DNA of 64,000 nucleotides from Acidobacteriota bacterium (GTDB lineage Bacteria > Actinomycetota > Acidimicrobiia > Spongiisociales > ZC4RG35). The stretch spans positions 28,579 to 92,578 of the forward strand of contig JACZUI010000004.1 in NCBI GenBank assembly GCA_022573225.1, read 5' to 3'. Each line of letters starts with the position of its first letter. The stretch's first letter is position 1. The position numbers were made by a program, and so were the translations under genes. Positions 18,457 through 28,479 of this stretch are shown here, piece by piece. The notes under the pieces are model-generated. The model searched no databases. It saw only the letters and a program-made list of their open reading frames with translations, and was not told the DNA's origin.

Positions 18457-19587
18457 CTAGGCCGGCTCGACAGAATCCTCCGGAGGTGACTCCGCATCCA
18501 GAAAAAGCTCGTGTCTCCTAGACGACTCTGAGATCAAGGCCTGGATGATTCCAGCCATCGGAAGGGCGAGGATGATACCGATGGCACCCATGAGCTGCCC
18601 GCCGATGATGATGGCTGCGATCGAGACCGCCGGATGAATCGACATGGTCCGTTTGGTGATCCTTGGCGAAAGCAACAGATTCTCGACCTGCTGATAGGCG
18701 ACGAAGAAGATGATGACCCAGATCATCGTGGTTGTCCCATTAGACGACAGAGCAACGATGGCAGGGAGGATCAGCGCCAGATAGGTGCCAACCACCGGGA
18801 TGAACTGGCTGAGAACGCCGATCCAGATACCCAGGGAAAGGGCGAAGGGGACGTCGAGAAACGCCAGGAACGCAGCGGCGATCGACCCGCCAATGAAGGC
18901 GAGGATCAGTCTGGAGTAGATGTACCCACCCATCTTCTCCACGGCAACGTCCCAGATATGAAGCGCTTCCCTCTGCCGGTGCTCGGGCATGAAGGTGAGA
19001 ACGGTCCGCTGGAGCTGGGGCAACTCGGCCACCATGTAGAAAGAGAAGATGGCCACGGTGCTGGCAAAGATGAAGAAACCGCCGATTGCCCCGGCCAGGG
19101 CCGCGAGTCCGCCGGCGACGCCTCCGGCGTTTCCGGCCAACCATTCCGAGAGCGCGCTTGCTTCGTTCTCGATGTCGGCACCGACCTCAGGACCGAGCTC
19201 GATACCAAAGGTGTTGGAGAGGAATTCGAGGACGCTCTCTACGTATCCGGGGATGCTGGCAATTATCTGGCCGACCTGGTCTATCAGCAGCGGTGCCAAC
19301 GCGACAAAGAAACCGACAGCCAAAACTGCTGCGCCAAGGAATACGAGCGCGGTTGCCGGGCCTCTTCTCCACCCCCTTTTCGCAAGGAGATGCACCGGGG
19401 GTTCCATGGCAACCGCGACGAAGATCGCGACGAAGACCATGAAGAGGACCCCGCTGATCTGACCGGCAAACCAGATGAGACCGCCCAAGGCCAAAAGCAC
19501 TCCAGCCACCACCAGGGTGCGGCGCATAAAGCGCTGGTTGTCACGGGATTCGGCTTCCGTGGGCATGACAGTTTTCACGGTAGGCAT
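18457..19587 (-). CDS. AI-2E family transporter (PerM-like)
   Basis: Multi-TM; LSQFIPVVGTYLALILPAIVAL; QVENLLLSPRITKRTMSIHPAVSIAAIIIGGQLMG. Confidence 0.9.
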   Translation of the reverse strand: MPTVKTVMPTEAESRDNQRFMRRTLVVAGVLLALGGLIWFAGQISGVLFMVFVAIFVAVAMEPPVHLLAKRGWRRGPATALVFLGAAVLAVGFFVALAPLLIDQVGQIIASIPGYVESVLEFLSNTFGIELGPEVGADIENEASALSEWLAGNAGGVAGGLAALAGAIGGFFIFASTVAIFSFYMVAELPQLQRTVLTFMPEHRQREALHIWDVAVEKMGGYIYSRLILAFIGGSIAAAFLAFLDVPFALSLGIWIGVLSQFIPVVGTYLALILPAIVALSSNGTTTMIWVIIFFVAYQQVENLLLSPRITKRTMSIHPAVSIAAIIIGGQLMGAIGIILALPMAGIIQALISESSRRHELFLDAESPPEDSVEPA

Positions 19588-19613
19588 CCGGGCGTCAGAT
19601 CCAGCGGATCTCC

Positions 19614-19671
19614 AGGAGTCTGCTGATTAATGCCGTTGAGATGAGTGACACGCATTGTTCAGCGGGCTCCT
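19614..19671. repeat. MITE-like palindromic element, copy A (58 bp)
   Basis: Ends AGGAGTCTGCTGATTAATGC ... GCATTGTTCAGCGGGCTCCT form a 20-bp inverted repeat (16/20); same element in inverted orientation at 42200-42292. Confidence 0.8.
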
Positions 19672-19697
19672 AATCTCCGCCAGGTCCAGGAGGGAAT

Positions 19698-21632
19698 GTG
19701 GAGAGTTTCGAGATCGTCTGGCGACCCGATGAGAAAAGAGCAGCCGCGACCAACACGGCAGCATTCATGCGTCGTCACGGCATCACGACCTACCAAGAGC
19801 TGTCAGACCGCGCTGCCAGCGACCCAGAGTGGTTCTGGGGCGACGTGGTCGACTTCCTCAATATCCCCTTCATGAGGAAATGGCGGGCGGTTCGAGACAC
19901 TTCGCGGGGCCACCAGTGGGCGACATGGTTCGTAGGAGGCCAATTCAACCTCAGCCAGGCTTGCGTCGATCGCTGGGCCGACGACGACCCGGATCGAGTC
20001 GCCCTGAGATCGCAGAAGGAGACCGGCGAGACTCGGGAGTTGAATTTCGGCCGACTTCGCAGCGAAGTCTCGAAGACTGCGGGCGCCCTACGCGCTCTGG
20101 GCGTCGATCGGGGCGATGCTGTGGCCGTTTACCTACCGATCGGGCAGGAGGCTGTGACTGCCTTGCTGGCTGTGGCCCGTCTCGGAGCGATTTTCATCCC
20201 AGTCTTCTCCGGATATGGCGCCGATGCCGTCGCCGCACGGTTGGTCGACCCGAGGCCAAAGGTCCTGATCTGTGCCAACGGGTTCGTGAGACGGGGCAGG
20301 CTGGTCGAAATGAAGGAAGTCGCCGATTCGGCCGTAGAGGCTGCGGGCGGAATCGACCGGCTCCTCGTGGTCGACTACACCGACCGCGCCACGACACCCA
20401 TCCTGGGAGAAAGGGATGTGTGGTGGCACGAAATCGTGCCTGAGGCGAAGCCGGTGGCACCCGTAGCGACCGGCTCCGAGGACCCGGTTCTCATCGCCTA
20501 CACGTCCGGCACCACCGGAAGACCCAAGGGAGCCGTCCATGTTCAGGCCGGCCTGACGGTCAAGATCGCCCAGGAAGGAGCCTTTCAGGCTGATCTGCAC
20601 CGCGACGATGTTCTGATGTGGGCCACGGACATGGGGTGGATCATGGGCCCCTGGATGGTGATAGCCGGGTTGGCCAACGGCGCCGCCATTGCCACCTTCG
20701 ATGGTGCTCCCGACTACCCGGGCCCAGATCGGATCTGGCAGGTGGCGTCCGAGCTCGGTGTCACCTTCCTCGGACTGTCGCCCACACTGGTTCGTGCCCT
20801 CCAGCCTCACGGAGCGGAACAGGCCCGCAAGCACGATCTCTCCAGGCTCCGATCGTTCGGGTCTACCGGGGAGCCGTGGAACCCTGATCCCTGGTGGTGG
20901 CTGTTCAAGGAGGTGGGTGAGGAGAGGCGCCCGATCGTCAACATCTCCGGCGGCACGGAGATCGGAGCCTGCCTGCTCTCGGTCAATCTATTGCAGGGCA
21001 TCAAACCGACTGCTCTCGGCTCACCGTCACTCGGAATCGACGCCGACGTCTACGACAGCGAAGGAAACCCGACAAGGACCGAGGTAGGCGAGCTGGTGGT
21101 CAGGGGCTCATGGCCGGGAATGACCCGTGGATTCTGGGGCGAGTCGGAGAGATACATCGCCACGTACTGGTCGCGATTCGAGGACACCTGGGTCCACGGC
21201 GACTGGGCGTCGATCGATGCGGACGGGTTCTGGTTTCTACACGGTCGGTCCGACGACACCATGAACATTGCGGGCAAGCGGATCGGGCCAGCAGAAATCG
21301 AATCGGCTGTCGTGGCCCTCGAAGAGGTAGTCATGGCCGCCGCTGTCGGGGTGCCCGACGAGATCAAGGGCGAGGCGATTGCCCTCTTTGTGGTGGCGGC
21401 TCCGGGTGTCGAGCCGGGACCCGAACTCACTCAGACCGTTGAGAGGACCGTTGCCGACGCCATGGGCAAGGCCTTTCGACCCAAGACGATCAAGTGGGTG
21501 GACGACCTCCCCAGGACGAGGTCAGCCAAGATAATGCGGCGTGTAGTGAAATCTCTCGCCGTCGGTGAGGAGCCGGGAGATCTGTCCGGTCTCGAGAACC
21601 CCGAAAGCCTCGACGGGATTGCCTCAACCTGA
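19698..21632 (+). CDS. AMP-binding acyl-CoA synthetase (acetyl/propionyl-CoA synthetase-like)
   Basis: LIAYTSGTTGRPKGAVHVQAG; WWWLFKEVGEERRPIVNISGGTEIG; SDDTMNIAGKRIGPAEIES. Confidence 0.9.
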   Translation: MESFEIVWRPDEKRAAATNTAAFMRRHGITTYQELSDRAASDPEWFWGDVVDFLNIPFMRKWRAVRDTSRGHQWATWFVGGQFNLSQACVDRWADDDPDRVALRSQKETGETRELNFGRLRSEVSKTAGALRALGVDRGDAVAVYLPIGQEAVTALLAVARLGAIFIPVFSGYGADAVAARLVDPRPKVLICANGFVRRGRLVEMKEVADSAVEAAGGIDRLLVVDYTDRATTPILGERDVWWHEIVPEAKPVAPVATGSEDPVLIAYTSGTTGRPKGAVHVQAGLTVKIAQEGAFQADLHRDDVLMWATDMGWIMGPWMVIAGLANGAAIATFDGAPDYPGPDRIWQVASELGVTFLGLSPTLVRALQPHGAEQARKHDLSRLRSFGSTGEPWNPDPWWWLFKEVGEERRPIVNISGGTEIGACLLSVNLLQGIKPTALGSPSLGIDADVYDSEGNPTRTEVGELVVRGSWPGMTRGFWGESERYIATYWSRFEDTWVHGDWASIDADGFWFLHGRSDDTMNIAGKRIGPAEIESAVVALEEVVMAAAVGVPDEIKGEAIALFVVAAPGVEPGPELTQTVERTVADAMGKAFRPKTIKWVDDLPRTRSAKIMRRVVKSLAVGEEPGDLSGLENPESLDGIAST

Positions 21633-21639
21633 CGCCCGA

Positions 21640-22410
21640 TTACCTGGGTGGCAAACGAGTTGCTGCATCGATGCGGATAGTCTCGCCGTTGAGGTACGGA
21701 TTCTCCACGATGGACTGGACCAGTTGGGCGAACTCCTCAGGATCCCCCAGCCTCTTGGGAAAGACGCTCCTGTTTTCCAGCTCTGTGATCGCCTTGTCGG
21801 GCAGCATCGACAGGATGTTTGTTGCGAAAACACCTGGCGCTACCGCCATAACGCGAATCCCCAGATCGGCCAGCTCCCTGGCTATCGGAAGTGTCATCCC
21901 GACCACGCCGCCTTTCGATGCGCTGTAGGCAGCTTGGCCAACCTGGCCCTCGAAAGCCGCGATGGAGGCGACATTGACGATTACACCCCTCTCGCCGGCA
22001 GAATTCGGTTCGTTCCCGGCCATCCGACCGGCGACATGCCTCAAGACGTCGAACATGCCGATGAGGTTGACGTCGATGGTGAACTTGAACAGGTCGAGGT
22101 CGAAAAGGGACCCGTCCCGACCAACCACACGCCCCGCCGTCCCCACCCCTGCGGCGTTCACCAGCACGTCGATCCTTCCGAAAGTCTCGTACGCTCCGGT
22201 GATCGCACTCTCAACCGCGCCCGGGTTACGGACGTCGCACTGTATGAATCTCGAGTTGGTACCAATCTTTGAGGCAGCCTCGACGCCCGCCTCATCGTTC
22301 AGATCCACCAGGACCACCGAAGCACCGTTTGCTGCCAGTCGCTGCGCGGTGGCAAAACCGAGGCCGGAAGCCCCACCCGTGACCACTGCAACCGAGTTAT
22401 TGACCTCCAA
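21640..22410 (-). CDS. SDR family (HSD17B10-like 3-hydroxyacyl-CoA dehydrogenase)
   Basis: NSVAVVTGGASGLGFATAQRLAANGASVVLVDL; YSASKGGVVGMTLPIARELADLGIRV. Confidence 0.9.
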   Translation of the reverse strand: MEVNNSVAVVTGGASGLGFATAQRLAANGASVVLVDLNDEAGVEAASKIGTNSRFIQCDVRNPGAVESAITGAYETFGRIDVLVNAAGVGTAGRVVGRDGSLFDLDLFKFTIDVNLIGMFDVLRHVAGRMAGNEPNSAGERGVIVNVASIAAFEGQVGQAAYSASKGGVVGMTLPIARELADLGIRVMAVAPGVFATNILSMLPDKAITELENRSVFPKRLGDPEEFAQLVQSIVENPYLNGETIRIDAATRLPPR

Positions 22411-22485
22411 GGCACGCCTTTCACCAGGAATCGTGCGACGGTACCACTGCCCCGACGGGGTGATTCATCCCTCAGTGACCCACCA

Positions 22486-23253
22486 GTGATAGGAATATTC
22501 GACTCCGGTATCGGCGGGCTCGGCGTATTGATCCAGGTCCGACGGCTGCTTCCCGCGGTCGACATCGTCTATGTAGCCGACCATGCCAGGGCTCCTTACG
22601 GAACGCGGTCGCTGAAAGAGGTCGCCGACATCTCCGCGGACATCTCCGGTCGTTTGATCGAGAAAGGTGCCCAGACAGTCGTCATCGCCTGCAATACGGC
22701 GTCGGCGGCCGCCCTCCACAGCCTTCGGGCGGAGTTTCCCAATACCAGTTTCGTGGGCATGGAGACAGCGGTGAAGCCGGCGACCATGGAAACCCGCACC
22801 GGGGTGATCGGCGTGCTGGCTACTGCCGCAACCTTTCAAAGTGAGCTCTACGAGTCCGTCGTCCAACGATTCGGCGGGGATGCCACCATCAGGACGGCCG
22901 CCTGCCCCGATTGGGTTGAGATGGTGGAATCCGGAATCATCGATGGCCCCGCAGTGGAACACACGGTCCGGGCCAAGATCGAACCGATCCTCGAAGAGGG
23001 CGCCGACACCCTCGTCCTCGGCTGCACCCATTTTCCCTTTCTGCTGTCGTCAATTGAAGCCGTTGCGGGACCGAACGTGACCATCGTCGACCCGGCACCG
23101 GCGGTTGGGCGGCAGGTGGCCCGGGTCGACCCAGGATCCGGCTCTGGCGAGTTGTCGCTGATGTCGACCGGCGATCCAGGGCGCTTCGAGGAACTTGTCA
23201 GGAAGCTAGGCGGATCAGAGTTGTCGCTGTCCGCCCTAGCCTTCGGAGATTGA
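22486..23253 (+). CDS. murI: Glutamate racemase
   Basis: IGIFDSGIGGLGVL; IACNTASAAAL; LVLGCTHFPFL. Confidence 0.93.
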   Translation: MIGIFDSGIGGLGVLIQVRRLLPAVDIVYVADHARAPYGTRSLKEVADISADISGRLIEKGAQTVVIACNTASAAALHSLRAEFPNTSFVGMETAVKPATMETRTGVIGVLATAATFQSELYESVVQRFGGDATIRTAACPDWVEMVESGIIDGPAVEHTVRAKIEPILEEGADTLVLGCTHFPFLLSSIEAVAGPNVTIVDPAPAVGRQVARVDPGSGSGELSLMSTGDPGRFEELVRKLGGSELSLSALAFGD

Positions 23254-24362
23254 TGCCCGTCCGCACCAGCTTCTTGAACAACGTCCTCGATGCGCTCGCT
23301 CGCGGACCGGACCACGTCTGGGTCGAAAACCAGTTTGCCCTTCTCGGCTGGGGCACCGAACGGAGATTCGACGTTGGAATCGGCCCTGACCGATATGAGC
23401 GAGCCATGGAGGCAGTGCGCGAAGCGTCCCCTACTCCGGCGTTTGTCTCGCTTACCTTTGACGTCGATGAGGAGGGGTCGATGGTCCTGGTTCCGGAGAC
23501 GGTCGCGAGAGTCGACGGCACCGGTGTCACCGTCATCAAGGGAAGTCTCCCGCCGACCAAAACATCCCATAGCCAAATGCCTCGCCTCGTCAACTGGCGG
23601 GACGGACCGTGGAATCAGCCGTTTGATGGCGCATTGGAGGCGCTCAGCCGCGACGAAGTGGAGAAGGTGGTCCTTTCGAGGACCGTGAACCTGGAGTTTG
23701 ACCACGCCATCCCAACCTCCCTGGTCGTTGAGAACCTCGTTCTCACCCAACCCGACGCATACGTCTTCGGCGTCGAAGGACTTTTTGGCTCGAGCCCCGA
23801 GTTGCTCTCGGAACTGAAGGGCAGAGCGTTGAGGTCGACCTCATTGGCCGGCTCGGCCGCAAACGGCGGGTCGGCCGAGAGCGCCCTATCCAGCAGCAAG
23901 ATCATCCGTGAGCACGACTTTGCCGCCGATTCCGTGGCCGAAGCGCTGGCCTCCCATTGTGTAGATCTCACCCGAGGCCCCCGACAGCAAGCGAGATTCG
24001 CGGACGTTGTCCATCTCGCGACCTACTTCGAGGGAACGGTTCGTGATGGAACCTCGATTCTCGATGTCATCCGGGACCTTCATCCGACCGCAGCGGTCGC
24101 CGGCACTCCGACCAAGGCAGCGGTCGAATTGATCCGCGAGATTGAGGTACATGACCGTCATCGCTACGCCGGCCCCGTTGGCTGGCTCGATGACTCGGGT
24201 AGCGGAACCTTCGCCATCGCCATTCGTTGCGGTTTGATAGACGGAAGCTCGGCGACCCTCTACACGGGTGCCGGTCTCGTGACGGGATCCGACAGCGGGG
24301 AGGAGTACGAGGAGACGGAAATCAAGTTGAGGCCGATGCTCCGGGCTCTTCAGATCAGCTGA
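23250..24362 (+). CDS. menF: Isochorismate synthase
   Basis: FGVEGLFGSSPELLSELKGRALRSTSLAGSA; HPTAAVAGTPTKAAVELI; YAGPVGWLDDSGSGTFAIAIRCG; ATGA overlap with murI. Confidence 0.9.
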   Translation: MMPVRTSFLNNVLDALARGPDHVWVENQFALLGWGTERRFDVGIGPDRYERAMEAVREASPTPAFVSLTFDVDEEGSMVLVPETVARVDGTGVTVIKGSLPPTKTSHSQMPRLVNWRDGPWNQPFDGALEALSRDEVEKVVLSRTVNLEFDHAIPTSLVVENLVLTQPDAYVFGVEGLFGSSPELLSELKGRALRSTSLAGSAANGGSAESALSSSKIIREHDFAADSVAEALASHCVDLTRGPRQQARFADVVHLATYFEGTVRDGTSILDVIRDLHPTAAVAGTPTKAAVELIREIEVHDRHRYAGPVGWLDDSGSGTFAIAIRCGLIDGSSATLYTGAGLVTGSDSGEEYEETEIKLRPMLRALQIS

Positions 24363-26043
24363 GCGAGCTCATCGCCATTGCAGCAGCCTCATCCAGCTCC
24401 CTTCGCTGCTTCAACTCCACCTCGCGATCGACCGGGACCACCAACACGTGCACTCCGCCCTCGGAAAGGCGGCTCTCGGTCTCCTCCGTCAACTGTTGAC
24501 GGCTCTCGATCGTCATCGCCCCAACCCCAAAGGCTGATGCCACCGCGACCAGATCTTTGTCGTGAGGTGCGACAAAAAGCCTCTCGAAGGCCGGCGAATG
24601 CGTGGCCGGCGGTAGCAGGTCGAATAGGCCGCCCCCGTTGTTGTCGACGACAATCAGAACGACATCGCCGGGGTAGCCGCCGGCCAGAGCGGAGACATCG
24701 TGGAGGAACGAGAGATCGCCGCTGAGACCGAGGGTGCGACGATGAACCCCTGCGATTCCCAAAGTCGTCGAAGTGAAGCCGTCGATGCCAGACGCTCCCC
24801 GATTGGCGAAGACGCGGCCCCCTTTCACGGTGTGGGCATCCACGTCTCGAACCGGCATCGATGACGCAACCGACAAGGCGCCCCACCCGACTTCAGAGAT
24901 CGATCGGGCAATCACCGGACCGGTCAGATCGGAACCGTCATCAAGCCGGTCGTCGAGCACATCTCGGACTCTCGTGTCGAGCGCGGACCAAAGTTCGAGC
25001 CATCCCAGATCGGGCCGACCCTCTGTCAAGCCAAGGGTCGCCGTCGGATCGGCCTGGGTCAGCACATCGGAATGCCTCCGCGGATCGTGCCACTGGCCCC
25101 ACCTATCTATCTGAATCTGGGAGCAGTCGAGGGAGGTGAGGGCGGACAGCCGATCACTCGGCCCGATTCGACCGATCGACACCACTGCTTCCGGCATCAT
25201 GGCGCGAGGCAAGTCGTCCACCAGAAGATGGTGATACGAGGTGACCACCGGTCCTCCTCGCATGTTCGACAGCGCGGTCGCCAACACCGGCCATCCCAAT
25301 CGTCGTGTCTCAGCGAGAAGGCCCACAGGATCGTCGATGCCCTCACCAGCGATCACAAGGCCGCGAGAAACGTTGAGCTGCTCCAGGACCGCTCCAACCG
25401 GTTTCGCAACCTGGCTCGTCTGCCATGGAACGCCATCGGGCAGACCTTCGATCGAATGACGGTATGGCTCGACTGCTGCACGGCCATCGTCCGACACGGG
25501 CACGGTCGGCTCGCGAAAACTGAGGTTGAGGTGAACCGGGCCCGGCGACCGCCCGTGACCCATCGCTCTCGCCACGGCCTGAGACACCAAGGTTCGCCAA
25601 TACACATTCCCGTCAAAGCCCGCATCGGCCAGGCCGACATCGCAGAACCAGCGAACCCGATCGCCGAACATCCCGACCTGATCGACCGTCTGGTTGGCGC
25701 CGACCGCCCGAAGCTCTGGAGGTCGATCGGCAGTCATCGCGATCAGTGGCACAAGACTCCGATCCGCCTCGACCATTGCAGGGAGATAGTTGGCGACTGC
25801 TGTTCCTGAGGTGGACACACATACCGCAGGCCGTCCACTCGCTCGTGCGAAACCGATGGCCTGGAAAGCGGCGGACCTCTCGTCCAGAACGATTCGCACC
25901 TCGATCTCGGCCGCCTCCTCAAAGGCGATGGCCAAAGCCGCGGAACGCGATCCCGGGGACACGAGAGCCAGCGTCACACCATGACGACGTAGCTCGTCGA
26001 CCATGGCCCTTGCCTGGGCGATGCTTGGATTGGGTTGGGTCAA
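24355..26043 (-). CDS. menD: 2-succinyl-5-enolpyruvyl-6-hydroxy-3-cyclohexene-1-carboxylate synthase
   Basis: VSPGSRSAALAIAFEEAAEIEVRIVLDERSAAFQAIGFARASGRPAVCVSTSGTAVANYLPAM; LIVVDNNGGGLFDLLP. Confidence 0.93.
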   Translation of the reverse strand: MTQPNPSIAQARAMVDELRRHGVTLALVSPGSRSAALAIAFEEAAEIEVRIVLDERSAAFQAIGFARASGRPAVCVSTSGTAVANYLPAMVEADRSLVPLIAMTADRPPELRAVGANQTVDQVGMFGDRVRWFCDVGLADAGFDGNVYWRTLVSQAVARAMGHGRSPGPVHLNLSFREPTVPVSDDGRAAVEPYRHSIEGLPDGVPWQTSQVAKPVGAVLEQLNVSRGLVIAGEGIDDPVGLLAETRRLGWPVLATALSNMRGGPVVTSYHHLLVDDLPRAMMPEAVVSIGRIGPSDRLSALTSLDCSQIQIDRWGQWHDPRRHSDVLTQADPTATLGLTEGRPDLGWLELWSALDTRVRDVLDDRLDDGSDLTGPVIARSISEVGWGALSVASSMPVRDVDAHTVKGGRVFANRGASGIDGFTSTTLGIAGVHRRTLGLSGDLSFLHDVSALAGGYPGDVVLIVVDNNGGGLFDLLPPATHSPAFERLFVAPHDKDLVAVASAFGVGAMTIESRQQLTEETESRLSEGGVHVLVVPVDREVELKQRRELDEAAAMAMSSLS

Positions 26044-26999
26044 GTGAGTACCTCGGCGGCAGCCCGGACCTTACGCAGCATCTCTGCAGACCGATCTCGA
26101 TCCGGTCGCCAGCGAGCCAGAAGCTCCGGGTCGGGCTCCGGCCGTCGAACCTCGAGGAACCCGTCTTTCGGTATGAGGGGACTCATGGTGGGGTCGCCCT
26201 CAATGAGCGCGACCGTCCCGAGCCCGCAGGCGTGAGGAAGGTCCTTGACAAGGGAGGCCGCCAACAGGCCCTGGTAGATGCCGATCGACGTCTCGAGGGC
26301 AGAGCTGACCACCACCGGTATCCCGGCCCGCTGAGCCAGGTCGAGAACCCGACCCACCCCGCCCATAGGTTGGACTTTCACCACGAGAATGTCGGCCGCG
26401 CCTGATTCCACGACCTCCAACGGATCAGCCTTGAACCGAACCAGCTCGTCTGCGGCAAGCAGGACGGATGTTCTCTTCTTGAGCTCCAACATCTCTTCAA
26501 CAGTTGCCACCGGCTGCTCCACATACTCGAGATCGAATCGCTCCAGCTTCTCCAGTCGGTCCGTCGCGGTTTCCACATCCCACGCTGCATTGACGTCGAT
26601 CCGGATTCGTCCTCCCGTACCGAGGGCAGAATGAACCGCGTCCAACCGGGCCTCATCCTCCTCCGGACCTTGGCCTGGCTCCGCGACCTTCACCTTGGCA
26701 GTCGAGGCCCCTGATTCAGCCACCAGCGCCGCGGCAAGGTCTGGATCTACAGCAGGAATGGTCACATTGACAGGAATCGAATCTCGACCGGGTCCTGGCA
26801 TGCTGCTACAGGCAGCCTCCAAAGCACATGCCAGCCACCGAGCGGTGATCTCAGGCGGATAGTCGGGGAATGGCGAGAACTCACCCCAGCCGGAAGGACC
26901 CCGGATCAATACCGCCTCTCGATGATCCACCCGACGAAATCGATGCCTCATCGGGATTCGGACGGGATGAAGCTCAAGGGCCTCGAGGAGGTTTCTCAA
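26040..26999 (-). CDS. menC: o-Succinylbenzoate synthase
   Basis: Enolase-superfamily barrel: KVKVAEPGQ; IRIDVNAAWDVETA; EYVEQPV; AADELVRF; VVSSALETSIG. Confidence 0.9.
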   Translation of the reverse strand: MRNLLEALELHPVRIPMRHRFRRVDHREAVLIRGPSGWGEFSPFPDYPPEITARWLACALEAACSSMPGPGRDSIPVNVTIPAVDPDLAAALVAESGASTAKVKVAEPGQGPEEDEARLDAVHSALGTGGRIRIDVNAAWDVETATDRLEKLERFDLEYVEQPVATVEEMLELKKRTSVLLAADELVRFKADPLEVVESGAADILVVKVQPMGGVGRVLDLAQRAGIPVVVSSALETSIGIYQGLLAASLVKDLPHACGLGTVALIEGDPTMSPLIPKDGFLEVRRPEPDPELLARWRPDRDRSAEMLRKVRAAAEVLT

Positions 27000-27304
27000 C
27001 CGTGCTGGACCTCCCGAATGTAGGAGATCAACCGATCAAGCTGAGGATCGTCGAGCGAGGACGCGAACGATGGCATCCGGCCCCGACCCTCGATGATGGT
27101 CACCCGGAGGAACTCATCGGGCTGAGTGGATGCGAAGGAGCCCCCACCCAGTGGGGGGCCGATGCCACCCTCGAGGTCGTCTCCATGACAGTTGGAGCAC
27201 AATTGGAGATAGATCTCCTCGCCGGTGGCGTCCTCGGCCGGTCGACCGACGCATGCCGACACCAGCAGGCCGACAAGGGCCAGAACCATCATCTGCGATC
27301 TCAC
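26996..27304 (-). CDS. Small c-type cytochrome lipoprotein
   Basis: Lipobox LLVSACVG; LQLCSNCHGDDLEGGIGPPL (CxxCH); GRGRMPSFASSL distal Met. Confidence 0.9.
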   Translation of the reverse strand: MRSQMMVLALVGLLVSACVGRPAEDATGEEIYLQLCSNCHGDDLEGGIGPPLGGGSFASTQPDEFLRVTIIEGRGRMPSFASSLDDPQLDRLISYIREVQHG

Positions 27305-27339
27305 TGATTTCCGATGGTACGGAGAGTCGGAGGAAACAC

Positions 27340-28386
27340 TCAGCCGGCTCGGTCGGTATCACCGGCCCGCTCAACGAGATCCCTGACCTTCTGAGCAGAA
27401 TCGCGGCCCACAATCAAAACGGTGTCCGGAGTCTCGACAACCACAATGTCATCTACGCCGACGACGGCGATCCTCCTTCCGCTGCTGCTGAGATACGAGC
27501 CGGTCACCTCGATGGCGGTCACATCGCCCACGATGACGTTTCCGCTGGCGTCCCGAGAGGACGCCTCCCATAACGAGTGCCAGGTCCCGACGTCTGTCCA
27601 TCCGACGTCGATGGGGATCATCACGGCATTCTTGGTGAACTCCATCACGGCGTGGTCTATCGAGATCGCCTCGACCCTTTCGAAGTCAGGTCCAAGGACG
27701 ATCACCTGGCGGGAGGTGTCGCCCATGGCAGACTCCACCCCATCCACCAGATCGGGAGCATGAGTACGAGCCTCCTCGAGCAGGGCATCGGCACGAAACA
27801 CAAACATTCCCGAGTTCCAATAGTGCCTGCCATCGAAGGCCATCACGTGGGCATCAGACTCGTCGGGCTTCTCCTTGAAACGGATCACCCGTCGTCCGTC
27901 GCCTACCGCTTCTCCAGCTTCGATGTAGCCGTATCCGGTCTCGGCCCGATCCGGGGTCACTCCGAACGTCACCATCTCAAACTGAGCAGCTAGATCGACC
28001 GCAGAGAAAACGGCCCGCAAGAAGGCTCCGCGGTCAGAAATTATGTGGTCGGCCGGAAGAACGACCATGACTTCGGCGGGCTCCAGTGACATCGCAGCCG
28101 CGATCAAGGCGGGTGCGGTGTTTCTACCGGTCGGTTCGACCAGAATCCGGTGGACCGCGACGTTGGCCCGTTCGATCGCTTCCTCTACCAACGCCAGGTG
28201 GTCCCGCCCGGTGACGATCACCGGATCGCCCACTCCCTCGAGACCATCGAGTCGTTGGAGGGCCTGCACGAACAATGGCTCGCCGATCAGGTCGAGAAAC
28301 TGCTTGGGACGGTCGGGAACGGAGAGAGGCCAAAGCCGGGTGCCCGCTCCCCCGGAAAGGATCACCGGTCTCACGATTCGAGGCAC
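27340..28386 (-). CDS. manC: Mannose-1-phosphate guanylyltransferase
   Basis: RPVILSGGAGTRLWPLSVPDRPKQFLDLIGEPLF; GYGYIEAGEAV; EKPDES; WNSGMFVF; VDVGWTDVGTWHSLWE. Confidence 0.9.
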   Translation of the reverse strand: MPRIVRPVILSGGAGTRLWPLSVPDRPKQFLDLIGEPLFVQALQRLDGLEGVGDPVIVTGRDHLALVEEAIERANVAVHRILVEPTGRNTAPALIAAAMSLEPAEVMVVLPADHIISDRGAFLRAVFSAVDLAAQFEMVTFGVTPDRAETGYGYIEAGEAVGDGRRVIRFKEKPDESDAHVMAFDGRHYWNSGMFVFRADALLEEARTHAPDLVDGVESAMGDTSRQVIVLGPDFERVEAISIDHAVMEFTKNAVMIPIDVGWTDVGTWHSLWEASSRDASGNVIVGDVTAIEVTGSYLSSSGRRIAVVGVDDIVVVETPDTVLIVGRDSAQKVRDLVERAGDTDRAG

Positions 28387-28479
28387 CTGTCGAGAGTAAT
28401 GCCCGTCCCTCTGGCTCTTGGGGAGCTGCAATCCATCAACAGCATCGAAGGCTGGGGTGCCCTCAAACCTCCAACCAGC

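Noticed and set aside
18634-19626. 330-aa plus-strand charged ORF
   Set aside because: Antisense to the AI-2E transporter; composition is typical of antisense to a hydrophobic gene.
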